NCBI RefSeq assembly: GCF_001597745.1
Contig: NZ_LUHJ01000068.1
Coordinates: 131,434-195,433, forward strand
Reading direction: 5' to 3'
Length of the DNA stretch: 64,000 nucleotides
Source: Anabaena sp. 4-3
GTDB taxonomy: Bacteria; Cyanobacteriota; Cyanobacteriia; Cyanobacteriales; Nostocaceae
Shown piece by piece: positions 44,943 through 53,885 of the stretch. Made by a program: the position numbers and the translations under genes. The notes beneath the pieces were generated by a model, which searched no databases, was not told the origin of the DNA, and saw only the letters and a program-made list of their open reading frames with translations. Within the stretch, counting starts at the first letter, position 1, and each line of letters starts with the position of its first letter.

Positions 44943-44966
44943 TTATTAGTCATTAGTCATTAGTTT
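44932..44966. repeat. STRR heptamer repeat (TTAGTCA type)
   Basis: AATAGTCATTAGTTATTAGTCATTAGTCATTAGT type units that overlap the end of the metallo-hydrolase frame. Confidence 0.7.
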
Positions 44967-45014
44967 TTCTTCTCTCCCCTGCTTCCTCATCCCCCAGTCC
45001 CCAGTCCTCACAAA

Positions 45015-45054
45015 TTATCAATCCTGAGTAAGATAATTTACTCAGGATTGATAA
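45015..45054. terminator. 17-bp perfect hairpin between convergent genes
   Basis: TTATCAATCCTGAGTAA (45015-45031) pairs exactly with TTACTCAGGATTGATAA (45038-45054) around a six-base loop. It lies between the plus-strand metallo-hydrolase and the minus-strand gene at 45156, where it can terminate both. It is one of the longest perfect stems in the window. Confidence 0.6.
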
Positions 45055-45155
45055 ATCGATGAATAAACAACAGGAGTGATGAGTGCTGAGTCAAGATTAC
45101 TAGCTGTTGACAAGCTTCTCGCCTCAACACCTCTAGCCTCTAGCCCCGATGGCGT

Positions 45156-45467
45156 TTATTCAGGATTAGATTCAGGATAGTGGTTGCGGATACGTTCGGC
45201 TTCTGGACAGTCTTCAGTTAGGAGTGGCTCTATATTACCGCGTGGCACTGAAGCTAATTTTTGAGTCACAGCACCGATGCTTTCAAGACGAACCATCTCC
45301 TCCCAAGAACAAATTTCGTCTTCTTCATCTGTTTCATAGCGCAGGGTAACTAAATCTCCCTCTATGTCGATGATGCGGGCGCGTTCTATCCAGCGTTGCT
45401 GGTCCCGCAAGAAAACACATACCTCCCGCCCATCGCAACACAGTTGATAAATCTTGCGGTGTAGCAT
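45156..45467 (-). CDS. small conserved cyanobacterial protein (DUF6679-like)
   Basis: 103 residues. A beta-rich start (LHRKIYQLCCDGREVCVFLRDQQRWIERARIIDIEGDLVTLRYETDEEDEICSWEEMVRLESIGAVTQKLA) has an SH3/PAS-like strand alternation. The C-terminal tail (RGNIEPLLTEDCPEAERIRNHYPESNPE) is acidic. I associate it from memory with the cyanobacterial family labelled DUF6679, with moderate certainty. Function unknown. A gap of 535 bases separates it from the next gene on its strand. Confidence 0.7.
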   Translation of the reverse strand: MLHRKIYQLCCDGREVCVFLRDQQRWIERARIIDIEGDLVTLRYETDEEDEICSWEEMVRLESIGAVTQKLASVPRGNIEPLLTEDCPEAERIRNHYPESNPE

Positions 45468-45674
45468 GTACTGCTTCTGCCTTTTTAAACAACGTCGTAG
45501 TTAAACTTTTGAAAATTTGGGTTTTACCCCAATCAGATGACACCCCTAGGAGGTCAGCTTCACGGTTCAGAATCAATGACCCAAACACTTAATCGTATGT
45601 TTAATACATCTAGGAAAATTTTGGGTCATACAGTGGTGGTTACTGCACCAAGATTCTATCTCTTTTAGGGTGAT

Positions 45675-45830
45675 TTAGCGAATGTCTACTCCTTCATAGA
45701 AGTTCAACCATTCGGCAGTTTTACTCACCAGATGAATATTTGCTGGTAAGTCATTCCTACCATTATGTAATAATAAATACTCCAAATCAAGCGACGATTG
45801 CGGTTGTTTAATTTGCCTACTTGTAATCAT
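45675..45830 (-). CDS. possible small gene of 51 residues
   Basis: An uninterrupted frame begins at ATG 45830 (or 45836) and reads MITSRQIKQPQSSLDLEYLLL... to ...TAEWLNFYEGVDIR, ending at TAA 45675. Composition is protein-like (mixed hydrophobic and charged residues, one Trp), with no signal sequence. No clear ribosome-binding site lies upstream, so it is a candidate only. It occupies an otherwise gene-free part of the 45468-46002 gap. Confidence 0.3.
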   Translation of the reverse strand: MITSRQIKQPQSSLDLEYLLLHNGRNDLPANIHLVSKTAEWLNFYEGVDIR

Positions 45831-46002
45831 TGGCATTGCTGAGAAGCCTGGGGCTTCGGCTTGACTGTTACCCCTATGTATTTGATCTTAACTCATTCTT
45901 TTGCTGACCATCACGGTTTTCAACAATAAAGCCCGAATAGTTTTGAGATGAGGATGGTTTGCTGAGTCAGTTTAACGATATCAATGCCAGAATGGGGCAG
46001 TA

Positions 46003-46218
46003 TTAGCAAGTTTTGTAGGAGGTGAGAGACTCTAGAACCACTGGCGAAGATCCTTCTCGTTTAATTTTACCTGCCTGCACAGCTTCATATAAATCTGCCA
46101 AAGCTGCCAAATCTTCAGGCTGATAGCACTTATTAGCCAGCACTTGATGGAGTAAACCCTCAGATTCAACACTAAGATATCCAGTTTGGAAGGCAGATTC
46201 AATGAGTGCGCGAATCAT
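46003..46218 (-). CDS. small conserved hypothetical protein
   Basis: 71 residues, soluble. IRALIESAFQTGYLSVESEGLLHQVLANKCYQPEDLAALADLYEAVQAGKIKRE is predicted to be helical and resembles small proteins repeated in cyanobacterial genomes. Not named. The ATG at 46218 is preceded on its strand by AACTACG, a weak ribosome-binding site. Confidence 0.6.
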   Translation of the reverse strand: MIRALIESAFQTGYLSVESEGLLHQVLANKCYQPEDLAALADLYEAVQAGKIKREGSSPVVLESLTSYKTC

Positions 46219-46416
46219 CGTAGTTGGGGTAAAGTAAGCGGTTGATTACCTCCAGTTTGGAATATTTTCCATTCTTACTAATTGATATGGAACAGCCAGT
46301 ATTGGTGATTTTAATGACAAATTTTTGTGATCCTGATCACATTTACTGACAATTGGGGATTGGGAAAGACCGAATATTCGTATTTTTCCTGAGTTGCTGC
46401 CGGGGTTTAGGCTGGC

Positions 46417-47208
46417 TTATCCTGGAAAAAACTGACGGAAGTCTTCATCTTTGCGGCTGAGTTGCACCCAATCTAAGTGTAAAGACTGAAATTTTTGTAC
46501 TAAGCATTTACAGGCCGGGCGTTCAGTGGCATAGTGTCCAGCATCAATTAAAATTATATTGCGATCGCGGCTTTCTTGAAATTGGTGGAATTTACAGTCA
46601 GAAGTCAGATAAGCTTGCGCGCCTGTTTTCGCTACCGCCGAAATAAAACTCGCTCCCGAACCACCTAACACCGCGACTCTGGATATTGTCTGCTGTAAGT
46701 CCGCACTAGGGGAAAAGATTAACTTTGGAGGTGCCAGGCGGTTGTGAATCACTGTCAGTAATTCCTCTAAAGTCAAGGATGGTTCTAATAACCCTACCCT
46801 GCCATAACCTAAACCGGCTTGAGTGGGTACGATGGGAGTCACATCCTTAAGTGCTAAAATTTGCGCTAAAACGTCTGCCGTACCGTCTGCAACTTGATCA
46901 AAATTCGTATGGGCGGAGTATACCCCAATATTGTGGGTAAAGGCTAACCGCGCCATTTCCGCAATTGGTTCACCAGTGCAGAGAGACTTGGGAGGACTAA
47001 AAATTAACGGATGATGGGCAAAGATGAGATTAGCATGACAGGCGATCGCTTCTTCCATTACCGCCAAAGTTGGGGTTAAACATACCAACACTCTCGCCGA
47101 CTCTTGTAACACACCCGGCTCTATCTGCCAGCCACAATTATCCCAACTTTCGCACCAGCTTGGATTTGCCCACGCTTCAAACCAACTAATTAAATCAGCA
47201 ATTTTCAT
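46417..47208 (-). CDS. Nif3-like dinuclear metal-centre protein
   Basis: 263 residues, the GTP cyclohydrolase I type 2/Nif3 family (NIF3/YqfO/YbgI-like). Conserved positions are ESWDNCGWQI near the start, NLIFAHHPLIF (two His metal ligands), IGVYSAHTNFDQVADG, RVAVLGGSGASFISAV, DAYLTSDCKFH-like (QAYLTSDCKFHQ), and the late DAGHYATERP. The molecular role is uncertain. It overlaps the upstream gene as TAATG (its ATG at 47208 shares bases with the upstream stop), indicating coupled translation. Confidence 0.92.
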   Translation of the reverse strand: MKIADLISWFEAWANPSWCESWDNCGWQIEPGVLQESARVLVCLTPTLAVMEEAIACHANLIFAHHPLIFSPPKSLCTGEPIAEMARLAFTHNIGVYSAHTNFDQVADGTADVLAQILALKDVTPIVPTQAGLGYGRVGLLEPSLTLEELLTVIHNRLAPPKLIFSPSADLQQTISRVAVLGGSGASFISAVAKTGAQAYLTSDCKFHQFQESRDRNIILIDAGHYATERPACKCLVQKFQSLHLDWVQLSRKDEDFRQFFPG

Positions 47209-47957
47209 TAATGTTTTTGCGGTTGAATGTTCAACTCTAATGCTAATTGCTCACGCATTTCCTGAAAAGGTTTGTTCCAACTGGGGTAAGCGTTCCAATC
47301 CCAAGCAGCCACAGGAATCAGTTCGGCTTGCGCTAAATAAGTTAATAAACGATATTCATCTTCTGGTTCGCGGGAGAATGCAAAAGGATTGCGAAAACCG
47401 TTATCACACAACTTATAATACTGGGACTGCCCAAGATGAATGCGTTGTATCAGTTCCTGCCCTTTCAGCAGTAGATAATCTAAAAACATTAAACTAAAAG
47501 GCTGGATGTTGCCGCGATTTTGTGGCTCTTTTTGTACCCACCTCGCCCAATCAAAACCATAAATAAAATCATGGACATAGCGAAATCTAATTGCATTATT
47601 AATACCAAATAACTCGGAAAGTATTACCATTTTTTTGCCAAAAATTTCTATAAAATCTACCGCCCCCTCTTCAGCTTCTAACGCCTGATTCAGCATACTA
47701 ATTACCATAAAATCAAAATCCCAGAAGATATTTTCTGGGAAATTTATTACTTGGGAAATAACTATATTTTCTAATGTATTTTGCAGAGCATTAATTACTT
47801 GCTTATCTGTAACAATTTCTGGTATGATTTCCCCCATTTCTTCAAAGCTGGTCATGATTTTTTTATGGGGATTAAGAGTTAATAGATTAACAGAGTGTTG
47901 ATTCAAAATTTCATCAATAAACTGGAAAGCATTATTGGGTACAATGTTTTGCTTCAT
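47208..47957 (-). CDS. hypothetical protein coupled to the Nif3-like gene
   Basis: 249 residues, soluble and helix-rich, not recognised. Stretches such as FWDFDFMVISMLNQALEAEEGAVDFIEIFGKKMVILSELF and RFRYVHDFIYGFDWARWVQKEP have many aromatic residues. The stop overlaps the start of the Nif3-like gene by one base (TAATG), so the two are very likely expressed together. A link in function to Nif3 is inferred from that overlap. Confidence 0.6.
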   Translation of the reverse strand: MKQNIVPNNAFQFIDEILNQHSVNLLTLNPHKKIMTSFEEMGEIIPEIVTDKQVINALQNTLENIVISQVINFPENIFWDFDFMVISMLNQALEAEEGAVDFIEIFGKKMVILSELFGINNAIRFRYVHDFIYGFDWARWVQKEPQNRGNIQPFSLMFLDYLLLKGQELIQRIHLGQSQYYKLCDNGFRNPFAFSREPEDEYRLLTYLAQAELIPVAAWDWNAYPSWNKPFQEMREQLALELNIQPQKH

Positions 47958-48080
47958 TTTTATTGAAATAGCCTAAAAGCTGCAAATAAATTTAATTGTA
48001 TCTCTAAGTTTGACATTTTTTAATCTAAAATAAACAAACTTAACTATTTGCGCTGAAAAATGACAAGCACAACAAGCTAA

Positions 48081-48105
48081 AGGTTTACTCTAAATTTGTA
48101 AACCT
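48081..48105 (-). terminator. hairpin downstream of yjbQ
   Basis: AGGTTTAC (48081-48088) pairs with GTAAACCT (48098-48105), a perfect 8-bp stem with a 9-base loop, about 30 bases after the stop of the minus-strand yjbQ-like gene. On that strand it is followed by CTTGTTGTGCTTGTCATTTTT. Confidence 0.45.
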
Positions 48106-48136
48106 CCAGCAGTTATTTGAGATTTTGTTGACAAAT

Positions 48137-48550
48137 CTAGCCGGAAATATGGACAACTAATTCTCTGGTATGACTACGCTGCCGATGTTCCCAAATATAA
48201 ATTCCTTGCCAAGTTCCCAGCACTAAATGACCGCAATTTATGGGAATATGTTCAGAGGTGTGAGTCAGTGCTGTCCGTATATGTGCTGGCATATCGTCCG
48301 CACCTTCAGCATCATGAATGTATTGCCCTGATTCGGGTACAAGTTTCGCCATGAAGTTGGCTAAGTCAACCAGTACATCAGGATCGGCGTTTTCTTGAAT
48401 GACTAAACTGGCGGAAGTGTGGCGTAAAAATAATGTACAAAGTCCTGTTTCTATTCCTGATTCGGCAACTATTGTCTCGATTTTTGAGGTGATGTTGTGA
48501 AAGGTTTTACCGTTTGTTGTGATTCTGAGCAGTTTTTGGTGGTGAGTCAT
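48137..48550 (-). CDS. yjbQ: YjbQ/UPF0047 family protein (secondary thiamine-phosphate synthase type)
   Basis: 137 residues, the full length of UPF0047. Conserved parts are GLCTLFLRHTSASLVIQENADPDVLVDL, HDAEGADDMPAHIRTALTHTSEHIPI and CGHLVLGTWQGIYIWEHR. The E. coli protein has weak thiamine-phosphate synthase activity; the physiological role is not settled. It is a small, soluble, probably trimeric protein. The next minus-strand gene (48625) lies upstream by 74 bases. Confidence 0.92.
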   Translation of the reverse strand: MTHHQKLLRITTNGKTFHNITSKIETIVAESGIETGLCTLFLRHTSASLVIQENADPDVLVDLANFMAKLVPESGQYIHDAEGADDMPAHIRTALTHTSEHIPINCGHLVLGTWQGIYIWEHRQRSHTRELVVHISG

Positions 48551-48624
48551 GTTTGGTAAGGGGTAAGAGTTTTAAAACGCAGAGGTACGCTGAGGTAAGC
48601 GCAGAGGTACGCGGAGTTTTTTTG

Positions 48625-49713
48625 TTAGGTTTTTTGAGTGTGGAGATAATTGATGATGGTTTGTGCGATCGCTTGATTTCCATCTTTGGCAATTGGTTGT
48701 GTTTGCTTTGCTGGTTGCATTGGTTGATGGAGAAATTCCCAATTACCGTTAAACAATTCCTGTGGTGTCAAGATTTGATGAGTATTGTAATTCTTTAGCC
48801 CTTCTACTAGAAATGCTGCTTCGGCAAAATCATCACGGGTAATGGTGACAACTGGGATATCTAGTAGGGTGGCTTCGGCAAATGTTCCGTAACCAGGTTT
48901 AGATATGACTCTGCTACAGACAGGCATGAAATCTACAGGGCGGTATTTACGGTCATGAATTTTGATAAAATTGGCTAGGTCTGGGGCAGTCTGATCAAAA
49001 ACTATAAATTGCCAGTCGGGGAAATGGCGGAGTTTTTCGTAGGGTATTTGTTGTAATCCTAAACCGCCAAAGGTGAGTAAGATTGTTTTGTCTTGTGGTG
49101 CGGTGATTCCCCAAATTGAACGGATTTCATCGGCACTGTAACGGGGAGTGCCACCAGTTAAGCCTACATCTATTATATGGGGGAAGGCTTGTAAAGGTTC
49201 GTGGAAAGGTAGACGAAACCAGCGATCGCTTTCTCGATAACATTCGCTAATCCAATCAGCAATCGGCACAAATTCGCCGCCCCAATCCCGGTAGACTAAA
49301 TCCCAGCCAAAATTACTCATCATCCAACAAGGTATACCTGCTGCTTTCGCAAATACAGGCGCAAGAAATGGCACATCCGCTAATATCAACTGCACGCGAT
49401 TTTGGCGAATAAAATTAACTTCGGAAGCTATTAAGGAATTTTGCTGTTTTTTGATATCTCGCAACTTTGTCAAAGTCGCTTCTTTATCCATCTTCAAGCT
49501 ATCCGCTTGTACTACACCTAAATCAAAAGCGCGGGGACGATGGATAAAATCACCATCAATATAACATTCTAGTAACCACCTGGGCGCGGTAGTCACCATA
49601 ATTAACAGCACTTCTGGACATAACTTTTGAATTGTTGCCGCTACTGATGCGGTGCGGGCAGCATGACCAAATCCGTGGTTTGTGATAGCTATGTATAAAA
49701 TGGGGCGGTTCAT
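48625..49713 (-). CDS. GT-B-fold glycosyltransferase-like protein (GT28/MGT-like)
   Basis: 362 residues. Start motif YIAITNHGFGHAARTASVAATIQKL is the nucleotide-sugar glycosyltransferase-like entry seen in MGT/GT28 proteins and in the N-terminal half of arabinose kinases. FGGLGLQQIPYEK and ISKPGYGTFAEATLLDIPVVTITRDDFAEAAFLVEG near residues 215-310 form the donor-binding region of that fold. There are no membrane segments. Substrate unknown. It is oriented with yjbQ and the aminotransferase at 49757. Confidence 0.8.
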   Translation of the reverse strand: MNRPILYIAITNHGFGHAARTASVAATIQKLCPEVLLIMVTTAPRWLLECYIDGDFIHRPRAFDLGVVQADSLKMDKEATLTKLRDIKKQQNSLIASEVNFIRQNRVQLILADVPFLAPVFAKAAGIPCWMMSNFGWDLVYRDWGGEFVPIADWISECYRESDRWFRLPFHEPLQAFPHIIDVGLTGGTPRYSADEIRSIWGITAPQDKTILLTFGGLGLQQIPYEKLRHFPDWQFIVFDQTAPDLANFIKIHDRKYRPVDFMPVCSRVISKPGYGTFAEATLLDIPVVTITRDDFAEAAFLVEGLKNYNTHQILTPQELFNGNWEFLHQPMQPAKQTQPIAKDGNQAIAQTIINYLHTQKT

Positions 49714-49720
49714 CTTGGGT

Positions 49721-49760
49721 ACTAATAACTAATGACTAATAACTAATGACTATTGACTAT
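49721..49760. repeat. STRR heptamer repeat (TGACTAA type)
   Basis: ACTAATAACTAATGACTAATAACTAATGACTATTGACTATT units in the short gap before the aminotransferase end (49757). Confidence 0.7.
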
Positions 49761-50932
49761 TGAAATTTTTCTATTGCTGCCACCAACTTGTCAATTTCTG
49801 ACTCTAAAGTTAAGTAGTGAACGGTGGCGCGAATGCAGTTTGGATCAGCAATGGTACGGGTTAAGATGTTTTGGGAATCTAAAAACTGCACTAACTTTAA
49901 AGGTTGCTGGTGAGTTAGTTGAAAAGAGACAATACCGCTTTCTGGGGGTGCGGTGCGGAGACATTTAACATGGGGTAATGTGGCTAACCTGCGCCAGAGA
50001 TATTCACTGTTCTGGCGAATTTGGGCGTAACGTTCCTGGGGTGTTCCCCATTGTTGATGGGTGGCGATCGCCTCCCTCAAACCAAAGTACAATGGGTAAG
50101 CTGGGGTAGATACTTCATACCTTCTTGCATCCGGTTTCCAACTCACTGGTTGGGCTTGGCTATTGGTAATAATTCCGTACAAACCGATAAAAGTCGGTTG
50201 TAAACTTTCCTGAATCTCTGGACGCACATACAAACCCCCTACACCTTCAGGCCCGCATAACCACTTATGTCCTGTGAAAGCATAGAAATCTACGCCCAAT
50301 TCTGTTAAGTTCAAAGGTAAAGCACCTACAGATTGGGCCGCATCTATGAGTAAGAAAGTGTGATTGTTTCTGCATACCTCCACAATTTTATCTAGAGGTA
50401 GCACTTGTCCAGTGTTCCAAAAAACGTGACTCAGTACCACTAAGCGAGTATTTGGACGTAAATGTTCTGTAATTACTGCTACCGGGTCGCCCTCATTTAA
50501 CGTAGCTTGCAGGGGACAGGTAGTCACTTCCACGCCAAACCTACGGCTAATTTCTTGGGTAGCCGCAATTACACCAGGGTGTTCGCAGTCAGACAGTAAA
50601 AGATGGTCGCCTGCTTGCCAGGATATCCCCCACAAGGCGATATTACAACCCACAGTGACATTATCAGTAAAAGCAATTGTATCAGGTGTGACATTCAACT
50701 CAGAGGCGATCGCTTCTCTCACAGTTTGCATTTGCGCGGTTAACCAACGCCCTGCCTCACTGCCAAAAGGGCCGATTTGCTGAATATGCGCTATTGTTTG
50801 GGTAATGGTGTCCATTGCGGCTTTTGGCATTGCCCCCTGTCCACCATAGTTAAAATAAGTCTTATTCCCTAAAGCTGGAAATTGTTCTCGATGCTGATGC
50901 AACCTAGCCTGTGCAGTGGAAATAGTAGTCAT
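49757..50932 (-). CDS. class V aminotransferase / cysteine-cystine lyase-like PLP enzyme
   Basis: 391 residues from the ATG at 50932. PLP-fold signatures are YFNYGGQGAMPKAAMD, DNVTVGCNIALWGISWQAGDHLL, LIDAAQSVGALPLNLTELGVDFYAFTGHKWLCGPEGVGGLYV with the Lys of GHKWL as Schiff-base residue. This layout is like cysteine desulfurases and the cyanobacterial L-cysteine/cystine C-S lyase (C-DES). No Cys lies in the position used by IscS/SufS-type persulfide transfer, which makes the lyase reading attractive, but I cannot confirm it. An earlier ATG at 50950 is possible. Confidence 0.85.
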   Translation of the reverse strand: MTTISTAQARLHQHREQFPALGNKTYFNYGGQGAMPKAAMDTITQTIAHIQQIGPFGSEAGRWLTAQMQTVREAIASELNVTPDTIAFTDNVTVGCNIALWGISWQAGDHLLLSDCEHPGVIAATQEISRRFGVEVTTCPLQATLNEGDPVAVITEHLRPNTRLVVLSHVFWNTGQVLPLDKIVEVCRNNHTFLLIDAAQSVGALPLNLTELGVDFYAFTGHKWLCGPEGVGGLYVRPEIQESLQPTFIGLYGIITNSQAQPVSWKPDARRYEVSTPAYPLYFGLREAIATHQQWGTPQERYAQIRQNSEYLWRRLATLPHVKCLRTAPPESGIVSFQLTHQQPLKLVQFLDSQNILTRTIADPNCIRATVHYLTLESEIDKLVAAIEKFQ

Positions 50933-50989
50933 AAACAATTTAAAATTCAAAATAGTCCATTTTCTTAGTTTCCCATTCTCTGAGACTAT

Positions 50990-51114
50990 TGAGGGAGCCG
51001 AAGCAGCAGGGGAGGCAGGGGAGGCAGGGAGCAGGAAGCGGAGGAGAGAAACTAATGACTAATGACTAATAACTAATGACTAATGACTAATGACTATTAA
51101 CTAATGACTATTAA
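50990..51114. repeat. purine-rich GGGGAGGCAG tract and STRR heptamers
   Basis: GGGGAGGCAG/GGAAGCGGAGG units at about 50990-51046 followed by repeated ACTAATG/TGACTAA units to 51114. It ends ten bases before the start codon of the nuclease gene at 51124. Confidence 0.7.
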
Positions 51115-51123
51115 CCAGATTGA

Positions 51124-52629
51124 ATGTTAATTAATGCTGAACACCTTCTGCAATACCAACGCTGTAAACGCCGCCCTGTTTTAGATATTCACGGTGACAA
51201 AAGTCGGCGAGATGCGCCGAGTGAATTGTTGCTGAAACTGCAACAAGACAAAAACGCTTATCATCAAAGTATTGTGGCTCAGTACACATATCACCAACCC
51301 AATTATCCCAAAGGCAACTGGGAAGCAGGACAAGCCGCTACTGTAGAATTGATGCAGCGTGGAGTTGAGTATATCTATAAAGGAGTGCTGTTAGCTAAAT
51401 ACAGTCAGTTAGTAGATGCAGAACCGGATGTCAACTATACCCTCCTCAGTTGTCCCGATTTACTGGTTAAACAGCCAGGAGAATCTTGTTTTGGTGACTG
51501 GGTATATCAACCTGTCAATATAGAACTCGGTAAGCGTCCCAAACAAGAATACCAAGTTGCCACCGCTTTTCACGCCCAAGTTTTAACCACAGTGCAGGGT
51601 GTTGCACCGCAAACCGCTTGGCTGATTCTGCGTAGTAAAAATCCCAACTATGCAGTAGATTTGTCTAAGTGGACTTTACAAATGCAAGCAATTTTGCAGG
51701 AGTTCATCGAGAGTTTACAGGTGACGACTGTACCAGAAATATTTATTTCCCGTCAGAAGTGTAATCTTTGTCTTTGGTATAGTCAATGTTATGCGATCGC
51801 TCAATCTCAGCAACATCTGTCACTGTTACCTGGAGTGACACCCATTCGTTACAGCCAACTACAAAGTCTTTCTATCACTACATTAGAATCTTTGGCTAAT
51901 ACCAGTTCCTCTATTTTAGAAAATCTCACAGGTTTTGATGCTCAAGTCGCAGCTAAATTAGTTCTACAAGCACAATCAGTTTTAGCAAAAACACCGATAA
52001 TTTTACCTTTCCCACCGCCCAATGGGAATCTTACAAGTAACTCTCCTGTAGAACTCTACTTTGATATTGAAGCGCAGCCAGACTTAAATTTAGATTATCT
52101 TTTAGGGGTTTTGGTTGTGAATAAGCAAACCAATACCGAAGAATTTTATTCTTTTTTAGCAGAGAAGCCAGAAGAAGAAGAATTAATTTGGCAACAATTT
52201 TTAGATTTAGTTTGGCAATATCCCGAAGCCCCAATTTATCATTTTTGTGTTTACGAACTAGATACAGTCAAACGTCTAGCCAAGTTATACCGTACTCCTC
52301 ACACATTAGTACAACCCCTACTGAATCGGTTTATTGATATTTATGAATACTTAACCCAAACGGTAGCTTTACCGATTGAAAGTTACGCCCTCAAAGCTAT
52401 TGCTAGGTGGTTAGGTTTTGAGTGGCGTGATCAAGAAGCTAGTGGTGCCAAGTGTATTTACTGGTATGAACAATGGTTAGAAACAGGCGATCGCAGTTTA
52501 ATAGAAATCATCAGCCGCTACAATGAAGACGACTGTCGCGCCACCCGTCAAGTCAAAGACTGGCTAGAGAAGTTTTTAGCCTCAGCACCCCTAGACCTGT
52601 CTGCAATTAGGCGTGATATCTTGCTATAG
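51124..52629 (+). CDS. TM0106-type RecB-like nuclease with RNase-H-like domain
   Basis: 501 residues. The N-terminal half (INAEHLLQYQRCKRRPVLDIHGDKSRRDAPSELLL ... PVNIELGKRPKQEYQVATAFHAQVLT) has RecB-like nuclease features. CNLCLWYSQC closes a Cys cluster that may bind Fe-S or zinc. The C-terminal half is a DEDD-type exonuclease: LYFDIEAQPDLNLDYLLGVLVV, FCVYELDTVKRLAKLY and SRYNEDDCRATRQVKDWL. This matches the family called TM0106-like RecB nuclease. Substrate unknown; these proteins occur in many bacteria and phages. Confidence 0.88.
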   Translation: MLINAEHLLQYQRCKRRPVLDIHGDKSRRDAPSELLLKLQQDKNAYHQSIVAQYTYHQPNYPKGNWEAGQAATVELMQRGVEYIYKGVLLAKYSQLVDAEPDVNYTLLSCPDLLVKQPGESCFGDWVYQPVNIELGKRPKQEYQVATAFHAQVLTTVQGVAPQTAWLILRSKNPNYAVDLSKWTLQMQAILQEFIESLQVTTVPEIFISRQKCNLCLWYSQCYAIAQSQQHLSLLPGVTPIRYSQLQSLSITTLESLANTSSSILENLTGFDAQVAAKLVLQAQSVLAKTPIILPFPPPNGNLTSNSPVELYFDIEAQPDLNLDYLLGVLVVNKQTNTEEFYSFLAEKPEEEELIWQQFLDLVWQYPEAPIYHFCVYELDTVKRLAKLYRTPHTLVQPLLNRFIDIYEYLTQTVALPIESYALKAIARWLGFEWRDQEASGAKCIYWYEQWLETGDRSLIEIISRYNEDDCRATRQVKDWLEKFLASAPLDLSAIRRDILL

Positions 52630-52663
52630 ATTGGGAAAATAATCTGATTTTTTTGCCTGACTC

Positions 52664-53836
52664 ATGAAAAAGAAAATCTGGAAACAACCCAGAATAATTT
52701 ATCTAGCGATCGCAATATTAATTATCAGCTTCTTTGTAGTTAATTTAGATAATAGTGCTGTTGAAATTAGTAACCTAGAGTTCATTGGACAAGCCACATT
52801 ACCCAAAGGATTATCCTTCCAGAAAACAGAACTTGGCGGGTTATCTGGTATTACCTATGATGCCCAAAATGACCTTTATTACGCTATTTCCGATGATAGA
52901 GGTCAAAAAGCTCCCCCCCGTTTCTACAGCCTCAAAATCGATTTGAGTCAAGGTAACTTACAAGAAGGCGGAGTAATTCCAGTTGCTGTCACCACACTAT
53001 TAAATGAGAATAATCAACCTTTCCCACCTAGCGAAACAGACACAGAAGGTATTGCTGTCACTAAAGCCGGAACAGTCTTTATTTCTTCAGAAGGCGATGT
53101 TGGTCGATTAAATCCACCTTTTATTAAAGAATTTGCCTTAGCTTCTGGTAAAGTCAATCGCACACTACCCATCCCCAACAAATTTTTACCTAATAAAAAT
53201 GGTCAGCAAGGTATCCGTAATAATTTAGCTTTTGAAAGTCTCACAATTACACCTGATAATAAATATTTATTTACCGCCACAGAAAATGCTCTGATTCAAG
53301 ATGGTTCAGCAGCTAAACCTAATCTTGGTAGTCCTTGCCGAATTTTACAATATAATCTGGTGAGTAATCAACCAGAAAAAGAGTTTCTTTACCCAACCGA
53401 ACCAGTACCATCATATTTTAATCTTACAGGTAAATTTGCCAGTGGATTACCAGATTTACTCGCTTTAGATAATCAAGGTAACTTCTTAAGTATAGAAAGG
53501 TCTTTTACAGGTTTAGGGTTTGCTGTATCCTTATTTCAGGTTTCTTTAAAAGCAACCGACAATATTAAGAATATCAATAGTTTATTAGCAGTCGATACCC
53601 AAAAAATCAAACCAGTTCAGAAAAAACTTATCTTAGATTTAAGAACTATAAATGCACCACTAGACAACATAGAAGGACTAACTTTCGGCGCAAGGCTACC
53701 TGATGGTAAACGTGCATTAATCCTGATTAGTGATAATAATTTTAATGCTATACAACGCAACCAGATTCTAGCGTTTAAAGTCACAACGAAGTCAGCAATT
53801 ACTAGGTTAGTAAATCGTTTCTTACCACTAGATTAA
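52664..53836 (+). CDS. esterase-like activity of phytase family protein
   Basis: 390 residues with an N-terminal membrane segment (RIIYLAIAILIISFFVVNLD). The domain starts EFIGQATLPKGLSFQKTELGGLSGITYDAQNDLYYAISDDRGQKAPPRFYSLK and contains DTEGIAVTKAGTVFISSEGDVGR, FESLTITPDNKYLFTATENALIQDG, IEGLTFGARLPDGKRALILISDNNFN. This is the phytase-like beta-propeller family (PF13449). The domain should face the periplasm or lumen. Substrate specificity is not known. It follows the TM0106 gene by 34 bases and may be co-transcribed. Confidence 0.87.
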   Translation: MKKKIWKQPRIIYLAIAILIISFFVVNLDNSAVEISNLEFIGQATLPKGLSFQKTELGGLSGITYDAQNDLYYAISDDRGQKAPPRFYSLKIDLSQGNLQEGGVIPVAVTTLLNENNQPFPPSETDTEGIAVTKAGTVFISSEGDVGRLNPPFIKEFALASGKVNRTLPIPNKFLPNKNGQQGIRNNLAFESLTITPDNKYLFTATENALIQDGSAAKPNLGSPCRILQYNLVSNQPEKEFLYPTEPVPSYFNLTGKFASGLPDLLALDNQGNFLSIERSFTGLGFAVSLFQVSLKATDNIKNINSLLAVDTQKIKPVQKKLILDLRTINAPLDNIEGLTFGARLPDGKRALILISDNNFNAIQRNQILAFKVTTKSAITRLVNRFLPLD

Positions 53837-53885
53837 AATCTCTCATCCCCATTCTCAACGCAAAACTTCCTGTCTGGAAAATACT

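Noticed and set aside
45334-45588. 84-codon frame overlapping the gene at 45156
   Set aside because: It overlaps the conserved small gene in another frame and reads as a shadow.
52291-52303. ACTCCTCACAC, the core of the cyanobacterial small RNA Yfr1
   Set aside because: It lies inside the TM0106 nuclease reading frame (RTPHTL), without the flanking stems or terminator of Yfr1; probably chance.
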